Of a DNA stretch of 40,406 nucleotides, positions 1-8,883 are shown piece by piece. The notes under the pieces were generated by a model, which saw only the letters and a program-made list of their open reading frames with translations, had not been told where the DNA came from and made no database searches. Source of the stretch: Clostridia bacterium (GTDB taxonomy: Bacteria; Bacillota; Clostridia; Oscillospirales; Acutalibacteraceae). The position numbers and the translations under genes are program-made. How positions within the stretch are numbered: position 1 is the first letter of the stretch; each line of letters starts with the position of its first letter. Location: the NCBI GenBank assembly GCA_017409265.1, contig JAFQSY010000021.1:1-40406 (forward strand). The letters are read 5' to 3'.

Positions 1-609
1 CATATCATCGTTTGAAACTTCGTTTGCACCTGCTTCAATCATTGCAACAAGCTCGCTTGTTGATGCAACGGTAACATACATTTCGCTCTTTTCTCTCTGC
101 TCGAGAGTGGGGTTGATAACATACTGACCGTCAACAAGACCGACAACAACGCTTGAAACGGGGCCGTCCCAGGGAATTTCGGAGATTGAGATAGCGATTG
201 AAACGCCGAGCATTGCAGCGATTTCGGGCTGGCAGTCGGGGTCAACAGACATAACTGTTGCAACAACGCCTACATCGTTTCTCATATCCTTGGGGAAAAG
301 AGGACGGATGGGTCTGTCGATAACACGTGAAGCAAGGGTAGCTTTTTCGCTTGCCTTGCCTTCGCGGCGCTGGAATGAGCCGGGAATACGGCCTACCGAA
401 TAGAGTTTCTCTTCGTAGTCAACCGAAAGAGGGAAGAAATCAACGCCCTCTCTGGGTTTTGCTGCCATGGTAGCTGTGCAGAGCACGTTTGTTTCGCCGT
501 AACGAACAAGGCATGCGCCGCCTGCAAGCTGTGCCATTTTGCCTACTTCAACAACAAAGGGTCTGCCTGCAATTTCTGTTTCGTACTTTTTGAAAGCTTC
601 AAAAAACAT
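1..609 (-). CDS. pnp: Polyribonucleotide nucleotidyltransferase (PNPase), N-terminal part
   Basis: PNPase degrades RNA 3' to 5' by phosphorolysis and acts in mRNA turnover. The 203 codons visible here cover most of the first RNase PH-like domain; the rest lies beyond the left window edge. The translation begins [18 protein letters not shown] and contains the family motifs [33 protein letters not shown] and [12 protein letters not shown]. The ATG at 607-609 follows an AGAGAGG ribosome-binding site at about 10 nt. rpsO lies upstream on the same strand, the usual rpsO-pnp order, but a 360-nt gap holds the rpsO terminator and a copy of the intergenic repeat. pnp may therefore have its own promoter. 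The gene is truncated only by the window. Confidence 0.95.
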   Translation of the reverse strand, partial: MFFEAFKKYETEIAGRPFVVEVGKMAQLAGGACLVRYGETNVLCTATMAAKPREGVDFFPLSVDYEEKLYSVGRIPGSFQRREGKASEKATLASRVIDRPIRPLFPKDMRNDVGVVATVMSVDPDCQPEIAAMLGVSIAISISEIPWDGPVSSVVVGLVDGQYVINPTLEQREKSEMYVTVASTSELVAMIEAGANEVSNDDM

Positions 610-683
610 AATTTTTACCTCTCTGTAAAATTTTTATTTCCACAGGCGGCAGGTTTGGGTTTAGCAATAAATCCAGAAACCTT

Positions 684-800
684 ATTTAGTGAAAAGTTAA
701 AAGTGAAGAGTGAAAAGTTTCGGATAGGCTCCGCCTATGACCGATTATATAATAACTCGGAGCGAAGCGACCCTTAACTATTCACTTTTCATTATTCACT
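684..800 (+). repeat. Modular intergenic repeat, copy R1 (arm-B-A-arm)
   Basis: The left arm (about 688-720) is made of degenerate AGTGAAAAGT/AGTTAAAAGT units. It is followed by hairpin module B (GGATAGGCTCCGCCTAT), an ATATAATAA linker, hairpin module A (GGAGCGAAGCGACC) and a right arm of TTCACTTTTCATTATTCACT type. The right arm is roughly complementary to the left, so the whole unit can fold back on itself. Related copies lie near 6.9, 13.2, 17.35 and 29.18 kb. It sits between rpsO and pnp. Confidence 0.8.
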
Positions 801-928
801 CAACCAAAGGTTGCTCGATTTACCGCTAAAACCGGGGAAAACAGCCGCCTGAAAGATGCTTTTTCTGATGCCGCTTTAAATCGGTACCAGGCTAATGTTT
901 TAACGGGTTGACTTGCCGATAAAACGAC

Positions 929-964
929 ACAAAGCAGGCAAGATAATGTTCCTGCCTGCTTTAT
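929..964 (-). terminator. Intrinsic terminator after rpsO
   Basis: A perfect 10-bp stem, AAAGCAGGCA (931-940) with TGCCTGCTTT (953-962), has a 12-nt loop and starts 10 nt beyond the rpsO stop on the minus strand. The run after it is only partly U-rich, so some read-through toward pnp is possible. The rest of the 800-930 stretch holds only a small CAACC/GGTTG hairpin and no gene that I can see. Confidence 0.7.
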
Positions 965-971
965 TGATGAA

Positions 972-1235
972 TTATTTACGGATGCCGAGTCTTGCGATGA
1001 TTGAACGGTAACGCTCAATGTCAACCTTCTGAAGGTAAGCAAGAAGGTTTCTTCTGTGACCAACCATCATAAGAAGACCTCTTCTTGAGTGATGGTCCTT
1101 CTTGTGCTCCTTAAGATGCTCTGTGAGGTCGTTGATTCTCTTTGTGAGAACAGCGATCTGAACTTCGGGTGAGCCTGTGTCGCCCTCGTGAAGAGCATAT
1201 TCCTGCATGATTGCGGTCTTTTCTGCCTGTGTCAT
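972..1235 (-). CDS. rpsO: 30S ribosomal protein S15
   Basis: S15 is a primary 16S rRNA-binding protein of the 30S platform. The 87-aa product has the normal length (about 88) and the conserved core, including [37 protein letters not shown] and the C-terminal IARLGIRK. The ATG is preceded by GAGGTGAAAGAAA, a strong ribosome-binding site. The gene has its own promoter and a structured leader upstream (see those entries), which suggests S15 feedback on its own mRNA as in other Firmicutes. It ends at a stem-loop terminator and pnp follows. Confidence 0.97.
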   Translation of the reverse strand: MTQAEKTAIMQEYALHEGDTGSPEVQIAVLTKRINDLTEHLKEHKKDHHSRRGLLMMVGHRRNLLAYLQKVDIERYRSIIARLGIRK

Positions 1236-1340
1236 TTTCTTTCACCTCATTAATTTATTTGCCACGCACCCAGAATGCGGCAGGTGAATACCTCGTTGAG
1301 GTTTACTCCGCAACCCGAGAAACGGGCATGTGCAAATGGG
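1236..1340 (-). promoter_or_regulatory. Putative S15 autoregulatory mRNA leader
   Basis: About 100 nt of transcribed leader precede rpsO. On the minus strand it can form CCCG/CGGG, an ACCTC/GAGGT hairpin and an enclosing GCGG/CCGC helix, followed by the GAGGTG ribosome-binding site. Several bacterial lineages control rpsO through unrelated S15-binding leaders. The assignment rests on position and foldability only; no covariance model was run. Confidence 0.45.
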
Positions 1341-1369
1341 ATTATATCACAACAAAATCAAAATGTAAA
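1341..1369 (-). promoter_or_regulatory. Sigma-A-type promoter for rpsO
   Basis: On the minus strand, TTTACA (1364-1369) is separated by exactly 17 nt from a consensus TATAAT (1341-1346). Transcription would start near 1334 and give a leader of about 100 nt. Confidence 0.75.
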
Positions 1370-1448
1370 GCCCTTTTTTAAATTTATTTTAATGCCCTTT
1401 TTTACGTTTCGGCATAGAATGGATTGAGGGCTTTGCTCTCGAAAACAA

Positions 1449-1513
1449 GGCGGCTGCCGTCAAGCGGTGGCATTTAATGCCCATGGGGAGCCGGGTGACA
1501 CATGGCAGCCGCC
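1449..1513 (-). other. Large unassigned stem-loop after the M23 gene
   Basis: GGCGGCTGCC (1449-1458) and GGCAGCCGCC (1504-1513) form a perfect 10-bp stem. It is extended by GTCA/TGAC across a 4-nt bulge, and an inner GGCAT/ATGCC hairpin (1469-1481) adds a second level. It begins 12 nt beyond the stop of the M23 gene and, on the minus strand, is followed by TTGTTTTC. The simplest reading is an unusually elaborate terminator. A structured RNA is possible. I could not match it to a known riboswitch class. Confidence 0.55.
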
Positions 1514-1524
1514 ATAATCATAGA

Positions 1525-2211
1525 TTAACTCTCTCCAACCTTATTCAGAGCTTTTAACGGGTCAACATTTTCGCCGTCAATGAGGATTTCGAGGTGGAGA
1601 TGGTCCTCTTCGCTGATTTCAACGGGAATATGACCGAGCGAGCCGATTTTGTCATATTTTTTAACCTCGCTGCCTTCAGGCAGGCAGCTTCCGCTTTTGA
1701 GTCCGCAGTATCTCGCCGTCATTCCGTTGCCGTGGTCGATTTCAACAACCGTTCCCCAGAAGCTGTCGTCATAAACCGAGGTGATTTTTCCGTCTGCAAC
1801 GGCAACGACCTCATTGCCTGCGCTGCCGCCGAAATCAACGCCGTTATGCACGCGCCAGTCGCCCATTGTTTTTGACTGCACCATTTCTCCGTTACTGAAA
1901 TCTTTTATGATATCTGTACCCATGGGCAGGGCAAAATTGCCCGAATAGGGCTTGTTTTCCTCAATTTTTTCCGTTGTTTCTTCTGCGGGATAAATTCTTT
2001 CGTCAGCAATGCCGCTGATGCCGATGTTTGCCTCATCCGTCAGCGGCTGCTCATTTTCAAGGCTCCATTGAACGGTAATACGGCTGAAATCTGTTGTTTT
2101 TTCGGGTGAATTTCTGTTTGTCAGCCCCACAACCGAGCCAACACCCACCGCAATCAGACAGACAAAAAGCGCAAGGTAAATGTTGGGATACTGCTTGAGT
2201 TTCTTTTTCAT
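1525..2211 (-). CDS. spoIIQ: Membrane-anchored M23 (LytM) protein, probably SpoIIQ
   Basis: The product has a short basic cytoplasmic N-terminus, one membrane helix (about residues 9-31), a linker rich in Glu and Thr, and a C-terminal M23/LytM domain. The LytM zinc motifs look intact: HNGVD and HLHLE. The stretch SKTMGDWRVHNGVDFGG resembles clostridial SpoIIQ, the forespore protein that partners SpoIIIAH across the sporulation septum. In Bacillus SpoIIQ the zinc site is degenerate, whereas clostridial forms usually keep it, as here. The ATG at 2211 is preferred over one at 2229 because AGAGGA lies at the right distance only for the internal one. The nearest neighbours give no functional clue. 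A general peptidoglycan endopeptidase is the alternative. Confidence 0.7.
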   Translation of the reverse strand: MKKKLKQYPNIYLALFVCLIAVGVGSVVGLTNRNSPEKTTDFSRITVQWSLENEQPLTDEANIGISGIADERIYPAEETTEKIEENKPYSGNFALPMGTDIIKDFSNGEMVQSKTMGDWRVHNGVDFGGSAGNEVVAVADGKITSVYDDSFWGTVVEIDHGNGMTARYCGLKSGSCLPEGSEVKKYDKIGSLGHIPVEISEEDHLHLEILIDGENVDPLKALNKVGES

Positions 2212-2401
2212 TTTAAATCCTCTTTTCATTCGTTGAAATTCACCGTTATTTTTGACGTTTCAAGGGGGCATTATTCCAATGAAAAGATAAATTTGAAAAA
2301 AACGGCATTATTAATGAAAAAATTTGAAAATACATCTTGATACTTGCGGACTTTTCTGTAATAATAATAGGGTATAATTATTTTTAACAGAGGTGTATGT
2401 T

Positions 2402-4063
2402 TTGGATAATAAAAAATTGGCGGAGCTTCTCTTTCCTCATATCAGAAAAACTCCCGATTATTATGAGGAGCTCTATCCCGAGAGAGGTCTTGCAGAGGGC
2501 GCAAGGGTAACAAGATTTGCCCCGTCGCCCACAGGCTATCTCCACATCGGCGGACTTTTCGGCGCACTTGTTGACGTTCTCACCGCACAGTCGACAAACG
2601 GCGTTTCATTCCTGCGAATTGAAGATACAGATAAAAAACGTGAGATTGACGACGGTGTTTCCGCTATTATCAACGGTTTTAACTATTTCGGAGTTGAATT
2701 TACCGAAGGCGTAACGGGCTTCGGCACCGAAAAGGGTGCATACGGTCCTTATACACAGAGCCAGAGAGCTGAAATTTATCAGACGGTTGCAAAGAGTCTT
2801 GTTGAAAAGGGTCTTGCATATCCCTGCTTCTGCACGGCGGACGAGCTTTCCGAGCTTCGCAAGGAACAGGAACAGGGCGACGCTCTTATCTGGGGTTATT
2901 TCGGAAAATGGGCAAAATGCCGTGACCTGACTCTTGAAGATATTGAAAAAAATCTTGCAGAGGGCAAGCCATGGGTGCTCCGTCTGCGTTCGGGCGGCAG
3001 CGACGATAAAAAGATAATGTTTGATGACGTTATCCGCGGCAAAATCGAGATGCCCGAAAACATAATTGATGAGGTTCTTCTCAAATCCGACGGCATTCCC
3101 ACCTATCATTTCGCACATGCCTGCGACGACCATTACATGAGAACAACCCACGTTATCAGAGGCGAGGAATGGATTTCCTCCGTACCCAAGCATATCGAGC
3201 TTTTCAGAGCCTGCGGCTTCAGGCTTCCCAAGTTTGCACATACTCCGCAGGTGCTCAAGATAGACGAAGAAACAGGCGACAAGCGCAAGCTTTCAAAGAG
3301 AAAGGACCCCGAGGCGGCGGTCAGCTACTTTGTTGAGCAGGGCTTCCCCAAGGAGAGCGTGCTTGAATATCTGCTCACTCTTCTCAACTCAAACTTTGAG
3401 GACTGGCGCAGAGCAAATCCCAAGGACGATATTGCAAAATTCCCGTTTAACCTCAAAAAGATGAGCTCCAGCGGCTGTCTGTTTGACCTTGTCAAGCTCA
3501 ACGACGTAAGCAAAAATGTTATCTCCGTCATGAGCGCAGAGCAGGTTTACGAAAACGTTGCCGAGTGGGCAAAGGTCTATGACCCCGAATTTTATAATCT
3601 CTTCACGGCAGACCCCGAATTTTCAACTGCTGCCGTCAACATTGACAGAGAAAATCCCAAGCCCAGAAAAGATATCGCAAAATGGAGCGAGGTCAAGGAC
3701 TATTTCTCATATCTTTATAATGAGCTTTATGCTCCCGATTACACAATGCCCGAAAACATCTCCAAGGAAGATGCGGCGGCGATAATCGAAAAATATCTCG
3801 GCGAATTTTCGCTTGCAGATGATAAAGACCAATGGTTTGCAAGAATCAAGGAGATGTGCGAGCCTCTCGGCTTTACTCCGAATGTTAAGGAATATAAAAA
3901 GAATCCCGAGGCATTCAAGGGTCACGTCGGCGATGTTTCAACAGTAATCAGAATCGCCCTGACCTCAAGAAAGAATACTCCCGACCTTTATTCAATCATG
4001 AATCTTCTCGGCGAGGACGAAATAAAATCAAGACTTTCAAAAACACTTGAAAGCTTAAAATAA
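2402..4063 (+). CDS. gltX: Glutamyl-tRNA synthetase
   Basis: GluRS charges tRNA-Glu with glutamate in the cytoplasm. The class I signatures are present: [11 protein letters not shown] (the HIGH motif, near residue 50), FLRIEDTD, and KLSKRKD (the KMSKS equivalent, near residue 300). An anticodon-binding C-terminal half follows. At about 553 aa it is longer than a typical 480-aa bacterial GluRS. An N-terminal extension of about 38 residues precedes the catalytic core. I place the start at TTG 2402 because AGAGG (2389-2393) lies 8 nt upstream; GTG 2393 would overlap that site. glnS follows after 28 nt, so the two glutamate-family synthetases appear to be co-transcribed. A TATAAT at 2373-2378 may be the -10 element, but no good -35 stands at standard spacing. 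Confidence 0.95.
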   Translation: MDNKKLAELLFPHIRKTPDYYEELYPERGLAEGARVTRFAPSPTGYLHIGGLFGALVDVLTAQSTNGVSFLRIEDTDKKREIDDGVSAIINGFNYFGVEFTEGVTGFGTEKGAYGPYTQSQRAEIYQTVAKSLVEKGLAYPCFCTADELSELRKEQEQGDALIWGYFGKWAKCRDLTLEDIEKNLAEGKPWVLRLRSGGSDDKKIMFDDVIRGKIEMPENIIDEVLLKSDGIPTYHFAHACDDHYMRTTHVIRGEEWISSVPKHIELFRACGFRLPKFAHTPQVLKIDEETGDKRKLSKRKDPEAAVSYFVEQGFPKESVLEYLLTLLNSNFEDWRRANPKDDIAKFPFNLKKMSSSGCLFDLVKLNDVSKNVISVMSAEQVYENVAEWAKVYDPEFYNLFTADPEFSTAAVNIDRENPKPRKDIAKWSEVKDYFSYLYNELYAPDYTMPENISKEDAAAIIEKYLGEFSLADDKDQWFARIKEMCEPLGFTPNVKEYKKNPEAFKGHVGDVSTVIRIALTSRKNTPDLYSIMNLLGEDEIKSRLSKTLESLK

Positions 4064-4091
4064 CCGCAATCAATCTGAAAGGAACAAAACC

Positions 4092-5747
4092 ATGGACGAA
4101 ATAAATACCACCTCAAATTTTATACACGATTTTATTGATGAGGACCTTGCGAACGGCGTCAACACCAGAATCCAGACCCGTTTTCCGCCCGAACCCAACG
4201 GCTATCTTCACATCGGCCACGCAAAGGCTATCTGCATTGACTTCAGCACAGCCGAAAAATACGGCGGTGAGTGCAATCTCCGCCTTGACGACACAAACCC
4301 CTCAAAAGAGGACGTTGAATATGTTGACGCCATCAAAGCGGATATCGAATGGCTCGGCTTCAAGTGGAACAAGGTGCTTTATGCATCAAGCTATTTCGAT
4401 TTTATCTATGAATGCGCAATCAAGCTCATCAAGAAGGGAAAGGCATATGTCTGCGACCTTTCGGCAGACGAAATCAGAGAATACAGAGGCACTCTCACAG
4501 AGCCCGGCAAAAACAGCCCTTACAGAGACCGTTCAATTGAAGAAAACCTTGACCTCTTCAAGAGAATGACCGACGGCGAATTTGCCGACGGTGAAAGAAC
4601 TCTGCGCGCAAAGATTGATATGGCATCGCCCAACATCAACATGCGTGACCCCGTTATTTACAGAATCGCTCACGTTACACATCATCAGACAGGCGATAAG
4701 TGGTGCGTATACCCCATGTACGACTTTGCTCATCCTCTTTCGGATGCAAGAGAAGGCGTAACCTATTCGCTCTGCTCGCTTGAATTTGAAAATCACAGAC
4801 CTCTTTATGACTGGTTCATCAATGAAATCGGCTTTGAAGAGCCCCCCAGACAGATTGAATTTGCACGTCTTAACCTCAACTACTGCGTAACCAGCAAGAG
4901 ATATAACCTTGCAATGGTGCAGAACGGCACCGTCGACGGCTGGGATGACCCCAGAATGATTACTCTCAGCGGTATGAGAAGAAGAGGCTATCCCGCAGCG
5001 GCTGTGCGCAATTTCATAAATCGTATCGGCGTTTCAAAGGCAGACAGCGTTGTTGATTACGGTCTGCTTGAGGCTTGCGTAAGAGATAATCTCAATGAAA
5101 ATGCTCCCAGAGCAATGGCTGTTCTCCGCCCTCTCAAGGTTGTTATTGACAACTATCCCAAAGGACAGAGCGAGGAAATAGAGGTTGAAATCAACCCTCT
5201 TAAACCCGAGCTCGGAACAAGAACCGTTCATTTCTCAAGAGAAATCTTTGTTGAGCGCGATGACTTTATGGTTGAGCCTCCGAAGAAGTATTTCAGACTT
5301 TTCCCCGGTAATGAAGTCCGTCTTAAGAGCGCATATCTTGTGACCTGCAACAGCTGGGAAACCGATGAAAACGGTGAAATCACCTGCCTCCACTGCACTT
5401 ATGACCCCGATACCAAGGGCGGCGATGCTCCCGACGGAAGAAAAGTCAAGGGCACTATTCACTGGGTCAGCGCTTCAGACTGCGCTCCTTGTGAAATCCG
5501 TCTTTATGACCGTCTTTTCAATGCCGAAAATCCCATGGCAGACGGTAAAGAAAACTATCTCAACCACCTCAATCCCAACTCGCTTGAAATTCTTGAAGGC
5601 TGCCTCGTTGAAGGCGGAATCGGTAACGCAAAATGCGGCGATACCTTCCAGTTCATGCGTCAGGGCTACTTCTGCGTTGACAAGGCGTCGACCGACGAAA
5701 AGCTTGTTTTCAACAGAACGGTTGACCTCAAGTCGTCATGGAAATAA
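4092..5747 (+). CDS. glnS: Glutaminyl-tRNA synthetase
   Basis: GlnRS charges tRNA-Gln directly with glutamine. The core shows [16 protein letters not shown] (HIGH at residues 40-43), LRLDDTNP, the Rossmann-fold insert around HHQTGDKW, and VTSKR (266-270) in place of KMSKS. The two beta-barrel anticodon domains follow, ending [20 protein letters not shown]. The 551-aa length is normal for the bacterial enzyme. Most Firmicutes lack GlnRS and make Gln-tRNA through a non-discriminating GluRS plus GatCAB, so this gene is probably of horizontal origin in the lineage. GAAAGGAAC provides the ribosome-binding site. It lies 28 nt after gltX and 15 nt before the membrane protein at 5763. Confidence 0.96.
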   Translation: MDEINTTSNFIHDFIDEDLANGVNTRIQTRFPPEPNGYLHIGHAKAICIDFSTAEKYGGECNLRLDDTNPSKEDVEYVDAIKADIEWLGFKWNKVLYASSYFDFIYECAIKLIKKGKAYVCDLSADEIREYRGTLTEPGKNSPYRDRSIEENLDLFKRMTDGEFADGERTLRAKIDMASPNINMRDPVIYRIAHVTHHQTGDKWCVYPMYDFAHPLSDAREGVTYSLCSLEFENHRPLYDWFINEIGFEEPPRQIEFARLNLNYCVTSKRYNLAMVQNGTVDGWDDPRMITLSGMRRRGYPAAAVRNFINRIGVSKADSVVDYGLLEACVRDNLNENAPRAMAVLRPLKVVIDNYPKGQSEEIEVEINPLKPELGTRTVHFSREIFVERDDFMVEPPKKYFRLFPGNEVRLKSAYLVTCNSWETDENGEITCLHCTYDPDTKGGDAPDGRKVKGTIHWVSASDCAPCEIRLYDRLFNAENPMADGKENYLNHLNPNSLEILEGCLVEGGIGNAKCGDTFQFMRQGYFCVDKASTDEKLVFNRTVDLKSSWK

Positions 5748-5762
5748 GAAAGGATTTTTAAA

Positions 5763-6389
5763 ATGAAAGCTTTATACAGAATAGTCAATGCCCTGCTTGC
5801 GGCGGCGGTTTTCCCCGTTATTCTTCTGATGGATTTTGTTTATATCAGAATCGGAACAACCGTTGTTGATGCAGGTCTGCACGAAACCCTTACGGTTATG
5901 GACATGATTGATATTGTAAGAGGCGAGCATACTTTTTCGTTTATTTTTGACGGAATAAAATCCTCCAGCTTCAGCTGGCCTGATGCCTTTGACATCATCA
6001 ACGGCAGACTCATTGCCTCAGGCGTAAGCTTTGTTCTTGTTATTATTGCTGCTCTTTTCATTATTATATGGTCAATCTGCAGCAGCAAAAGAATCCCCGT
6101 TCTTATCGCTACCGCCGTTGGATTAATTTCAACAATTGTTATGACGGCTTGCTTCGGTTCAGCAGCATCTGTAATCACAACGGGCGTTATCGGCGTTAAA
6201 GATGTTCTTTCAACCGGTCTTCTGACCTCGATTCTCGGCAGCCTTGTCAAGATTGAGGCAATCTCCCTTGCAGGCTTCCAGAACGGACTTATTTTCACCT
6301 TTATTTTCCTTCTTATCTGGACAGGCTCGTTCTATATTATCGAAATCGGAGAGCCCAAGGAAGGAAAAGCAAAGAAGGCAAAAAAATAA
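5763..6389 (+). CDS. Small multi-pass membrane protein, unknown
   Basis: I do not recognise this family. The 208-aa product has about four hydrophobic helices: residues 5-29, 83-107, 111-140 and 170-196. A polar, probably extracytoplasmic segment (about 33-80) contains HTFSFIFDGIKSSSFSW. The tail is highly basic (KEGKAKKAKK) and probably cytoplasmic. No enzymatic motif is visible. AAGAAAGGA precedes the ATG. It starts 15 nt after glnS and is followed 18 nt later by a lipoprotein gene, so all four genes from gltX to 6830 look like one operon ending at the hairpin near 6850. Any functional link to the synthetases is unproven. Confidence 0.75.
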   Translation: MKALYRIVNALLAAAVFPVILLMDFVYIRIGTTVVDAGLHETLTVMDMIDIVRGEHTFSFIFDGIKSSSFSWPDAFDIINGRLIASGVSFVLVIIAALFIIIWSICSSKRIPVLIATAVGLISTIVMTACFGSAASVITTGVIGVKDVLSTGLLTSILGSLVKIEAISLAGFQNGLIFTFIFLLIWTGSFYIIEIGEPKEGKAKKAKK

Positions 6390-6407
6390 ATTTACGGGAG
6401 AAATCCA

Positions 6408-6830
6408 ATGAAAAGAATAATTGCTTTATTTTCTGCATTGATTATGCTTTTTTTCCTTGCTTCATGCGATAAGTCGGTTAACCCAGGCGATTTTGAGCCG
6501 AGTCCCGTTGAAGCGGCGCAGAGCAAAATCATAGCAGGACTCGGAATAACGCAGGAGAACAGCCGTATTGTTGCTTATCAGGGAACAAACGACTATGTAA
6601 AATATGTTGTTGTTTTTTATGAAAACGGAAAAAGAACAGACGAAGTTACCCACATGTTTTACACGAACGACATTGCCTTCGAAAAGGCAAACGAAGTCCT
6701 TAACGGAAAATCCCACGTTACCGAAATAAGACCCGAAGCAAGATATATTTCATATTGGTCAGGCGTTGCGTATTACGGAGATTATGCGCAGGACCTTGAG
6801 CTGGTTAAGGCTGAATACACAATAAAATGA
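6408..6830 (+). CDS. Predicted lipoprotein, unknown function
   Basis: The 140-aa product starts with a lipoprotein signal peptide: basic MKR, a hydrophobic core and lipobox LASC, with the lipid-modified Cys at residue 20. The mature part is small and mixed alpha/beta, with no catalytic motif that I recognise. It contains a segment rich in aromatic residues (ARYISYWSGVAYYGDYAQD). TACGGGAGA precedes the ATG at a normal distance. It sits 18 nt after the small membrane protein and ends just before a terminator, so it is probably the last gene of the gltX operon. The protein is expected on the outer face of the membrane. Confidence 0.75.
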   Translation: MKRIIALFSALIMLFFLASCDKSVNPGDFEPSPVEAAQSKIIAGLGITQENSRIVAYQGTNDYVKYVVVFYENGKRTDEVTHMFYTNDIAFEKANEVLNGKSHVTEIRPEARYISYWSGVAYYGDYAQDLELVKAEYTIK

Positions 6831-6836
6831 TTTTCA

Positions 6837-6861
6837 GGCGGTCTTGAAGACCGACTTTTTT
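6837..6861 (+). terminator. Intrinsic terminator of the gltX-glnS operon
   Basis: CGGTCT (6839-6844) and AGACCG (6848-6853) form a 6-bp stem with a 3-nt loop, followed by ACTTTTTTTA. It starts directly after the lipoprotein stop codon. Confidence 0.8.
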
Positions 6862-6997
6862 AGTGAAATGTGCAAAGTTAAGAGTTAATGGTCGCTTCGC
6901 TCCGAGTTTATTTGTTTTGCAAAGTCAGAAAATAATTATAAAATTGGTCATAGGCGGAGCCTATCCCAAACTTTTCACTTTTAACTTTTCACTAAAA
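6859..6997 (-). repeat. Modular intergenic repeat, copy R2 (arm-A-B-arm, inverted)
   Basis: Read on the plus strand this copy is the mirror of R1. It has an AGTGAAATGTGCAAAGTTAA arm, module A as GGTCGCTTCGCTCCGAGTTT, an AT-rich linker of about 40 nt, module B as TCATAGGCGGAGCCTATCCC, and a TTTTCACTTTTAACTTTTCA arm. It fills the gap between the lipoprotein operon and the small lipoprotein gene at 7092. Confidence 0.8.
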
Positions 6998-7091
6998 AAC
7001 CACCTTTAATTGTTCCTTTATTAATTTTTTGAATATTACCGCTTTTTTGGGGCAAAAATATTTACAAACGGAAAATAAGGAGCGGTAAAAT

Positions 7092-7331
7092 ATGAAAAAA
7101 TCAGCAACTGCCATTCTCGCAGCGGTAATCCTCATTGCCTGCATTTTTGCAGCATGCAACGGTGCCGACGGCGGAAAAATTACAGACACACAGCAAAATC
7201 TTTCAGATGCAATGACGGGAATGCAGGATATGATTACCGATATTTCAGAGGCATTCACCAATGCACAGAATACCGAAAGCACATCCGAATCATCAACCGT
7301 CACCGATTCGACTGCAAATACAGTATTATAA
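7092..7331 (+). CDS. Small predicted lipoprotein
   Basis: The 79-aa product has a lipoprotein signal (MKKSATAILAAVILIACIF) and lipobox FAAC with Cys22. The mature chain of about 58 residues is polar. A short helical part (DTQQNLSDAMTGMQDMITDI) is followed by a Ser/Thr/Glu-rich tail. No domain is recognised. AAGGAG lies 8-9 nt before the ATG, and a strong terminator follows 6 nt after the stop. The gene is therefore a single transcription unit, which supports its being real despite its size. Its role is unknown; a surface-exposed linker-like lipoprotein is all that can be inferred. Confidence 0.7.
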   Translation: MKKSATAILAAVILIACIFAACNGADGGKITDTQQNLSDAMTGMQDMITDISEAFTNAQNTESTSESSTVTDSTANTVL

Positions 7332-7337
7332 AAAATT

Positions 7338-7371
7338 ATCACCGTGGAAATCAATCCACGGTGATTTTTTT
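7338..7371 (+). terminator. Intrinsic terminator after the small lipoprotein gene
   Basis: TCACCGTGGA (7339-7348) and TCCACGGTGA (7355-7364) form a perfect 10-bp stem with a 6-nt loop followed by seven T. Confidence 0.95.
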
Positions 7372-7394
7372 GCAAAATACACTTAAATTAAAAA

Positions 7395-8825
7395 TTAAAA
7401 ATGTCCTCCGCGAATAGCAACGGTAATCTTATCGCCCTCAAGATAAACCCAGCCGAGAACCTCAACAACCTTATAAAGCACACGGTGGAGCTTTTTGAAG
7501 ATTGAGTCATCGTTATGGTCATCATCGGTTTTCTTGATTGTAAGCGAATCGAGAAGCTCGCTGTTATCGCCCCTCATGGTCTTGATTTCCATGGTGTCAC
7601 CCTTGAAATCGAGGGTTGTGTAGGTTGTGACATCATTCTTTCCGAAGCTGTAAGCAACATAGGGGAGATTGAGAAATTCATATTCCTCAAAGCTGTTCTG
7701 GTCGCAGATTGCGTTTGTGTTGAGATAAACCGTGCCGAGGGGATCGGTGTAGGTTTTTCCGCTTTCTGCCTTGCCGATTGTCATGCTCTCATACATAAAG
7801 TGCGAGCGACCCTGCATGTGGCTGTGACCCGTGAGAACAAGGTCAACATCAAATGTATCGAAAATCGGGGTAAAAACCGCGTTGAGAAGAATCTGTGTTT
7901 CACCGCTGAATGCGCAGACCGAAGGTCCGAAAAGAGCCTGATGCATGACGCCGATGCGCCATTTTGCGTCGGGATTCTTTGCAACAGCTTCCTTCGCCAT
8001 TGCCATATGGTCGGCTGCTGATGCGGAGCAAGCATCAAAAACAAGATAAAGAACATCGCCGTAGCGGAACCAGAAATCGCGGTCAAGTCCCTCAAAATAT
8101 TTGCCGTAAAACTCGTTGGGCATATTGGTGTAATAGTTATAAGCCATGCCTTTTTTATCGTGGTTGCCGATTGCAAGTGCCATCGGAACGCTTCTGACTC
8201 CCTTGGGCATGAGAAGAGTCTGCCACTCATCGGCAGTTTTGCCCGTTGAGGTGTTATCGCCGGGCGAAACAAGATAGCTGATGTCGGGATTCTCTTCGAG
8301 CGCCTCGGCAAGAACGTTGTTCCATGTATATCCGTTCATGGACTGCACGGTCGAATCCTCGGTCTGACCTCCAATCTGGATATCGCCGATAACCATTGCT
8401 TTGTGGTCGCCGAAGGACTTGGTTTCATACTTGCATTTTTCGCTCCAGCCCTTATCTGTATACCACTGATAATAGTATGTTGTGTTTTCTTCAAGACCCG
8501 TGATATCAACGCGGCACACAACCTGCTCTTCGGTTTCTGCTTCGGTTGTTTCCCCCGTAAATGTTTTTACATTTGCCATTGAATATTTCTCCGAAATTCT
8601 TACCTTGGGGTCTGCCTTATCGGCGTCAGCATGCCAGCAAAGGCTGACCTCTCCCGCTTTTGCGCCGACATTGAGCATGGGAAGAGTATTTTCGTCACAG
8701 AGAGAAGAATAGCGTCTGTCCCATTCCGTCTGCGAAAGCTTCGGTGCATCAAAAGCCGCAAATGCGGGTGCTCCGAGAGAAAGCATCATTGCGATGCAGA
8801 GAATGATTGCAACTGTCTTTTTCAT
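7395..8825 (-). CDS. Secreted metallophosphoesterase, purple-acid-phosphatase-like
   Basis: This is a probable exported calcineurin-like phosphoesterase of 476 aa. A Sec signal peptide ends near AFA (about residues 21-24). An N-terminal fibronectin-like domain (about 45-140) contains the TGLEENTTYYYQW strand pattern of purple acid phosphatases. The metallophosphoesterase core follows, with its metal-ligand blocks in order: GDIQ (147-150), GDN (189-191), GNHD (220-223), VMHQ (293-296) and GHSH (333-336). The first block lacks the usual second His (GDIQ for GDxH). The substrate cannot be inferred. The C-terminal tail after residue 440 is amphipathic (KKLHRVLYKVVEVLGWVYL) and may contact the envelope. 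AAGGAGG lies 6 nt before the ATG. It stands alone, between a convergent lipoprotein gene and the lysis cassette. Confidence 0.85.
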   Translation of the reverse strand: MKKTVAIILCIAMMLSLGAPAFAAFDAPKLSQTEWDRRYSSLCDENTLPMLNVGAKAGEVSLCWHADADKADPKVRISEKYSMANVKTFTGETTEAETEEQVVCRVDITGLEENTTYYYQWYTDKGWSEKCKYETKSFGDHKAMVIGDIQIGGQTEDSTVQSMNGYTWNNVLAEALEENPDISYLVSPGDNTSTGKTADEWQTLLMPKGVRSVPMALAIGNHDKKGMAYNYYTNMPNEFYGKYFEGLDRDFWFRYGDVLYLVFDACSASAADHMAMAKEAVAKNPDAKWRIGVMHQALFGPSVCAFSGETQILLNAVFTPIFDTFDVDLVLTGHSHMQGRSHFMYESMTIGKAESGKTYTDPLGTVYLNTNAICDQNSFEEYEFLNLPYVAYSFGKNDVTTYTTLDFKGDTMEIKTMRGDNSELLDSLTIKKTDDDHNDDSIFKKLHRVLYKVVEVLGWVYLEGDKITVAIRGGHF

Positions 8826-8883
8826 TTTTTGCCTCCTTGATTTTATTTGTCCGTTTTTCGGTACTCATTTTTTAGTATAATAA

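Noticed and set aside
300-335. CACGTGAAGC near 326-335 inside pnp as a parS site
   Set aside because: It has at least four mismatches to the 16-mer, including outside the core. It is a chance match within coding sequence.
800-1063. 87-aa minus-strand frame overlapping the rpsO end
   Set aside because: It lies antisense to nothing but overlaps rpsO in another frame, runs through the terminator and repeat, and has no ribosome-binding site.
1449-1513. ZTP, cobalamin or similar riboswitch
   Set aside because: Some motifs (GGGGAGC, CCGCC) are reminiscent, but the conserved core order is absent and no downstream gene stands on the right strand.
2337-2378. Full promoter assignment for gltX
   Set aside because: A TATAAT at 2373-2378 and a TTGATA at 2337-2342 exist, but they are too far apart to form one promoter, and no standard partner is clear for either.
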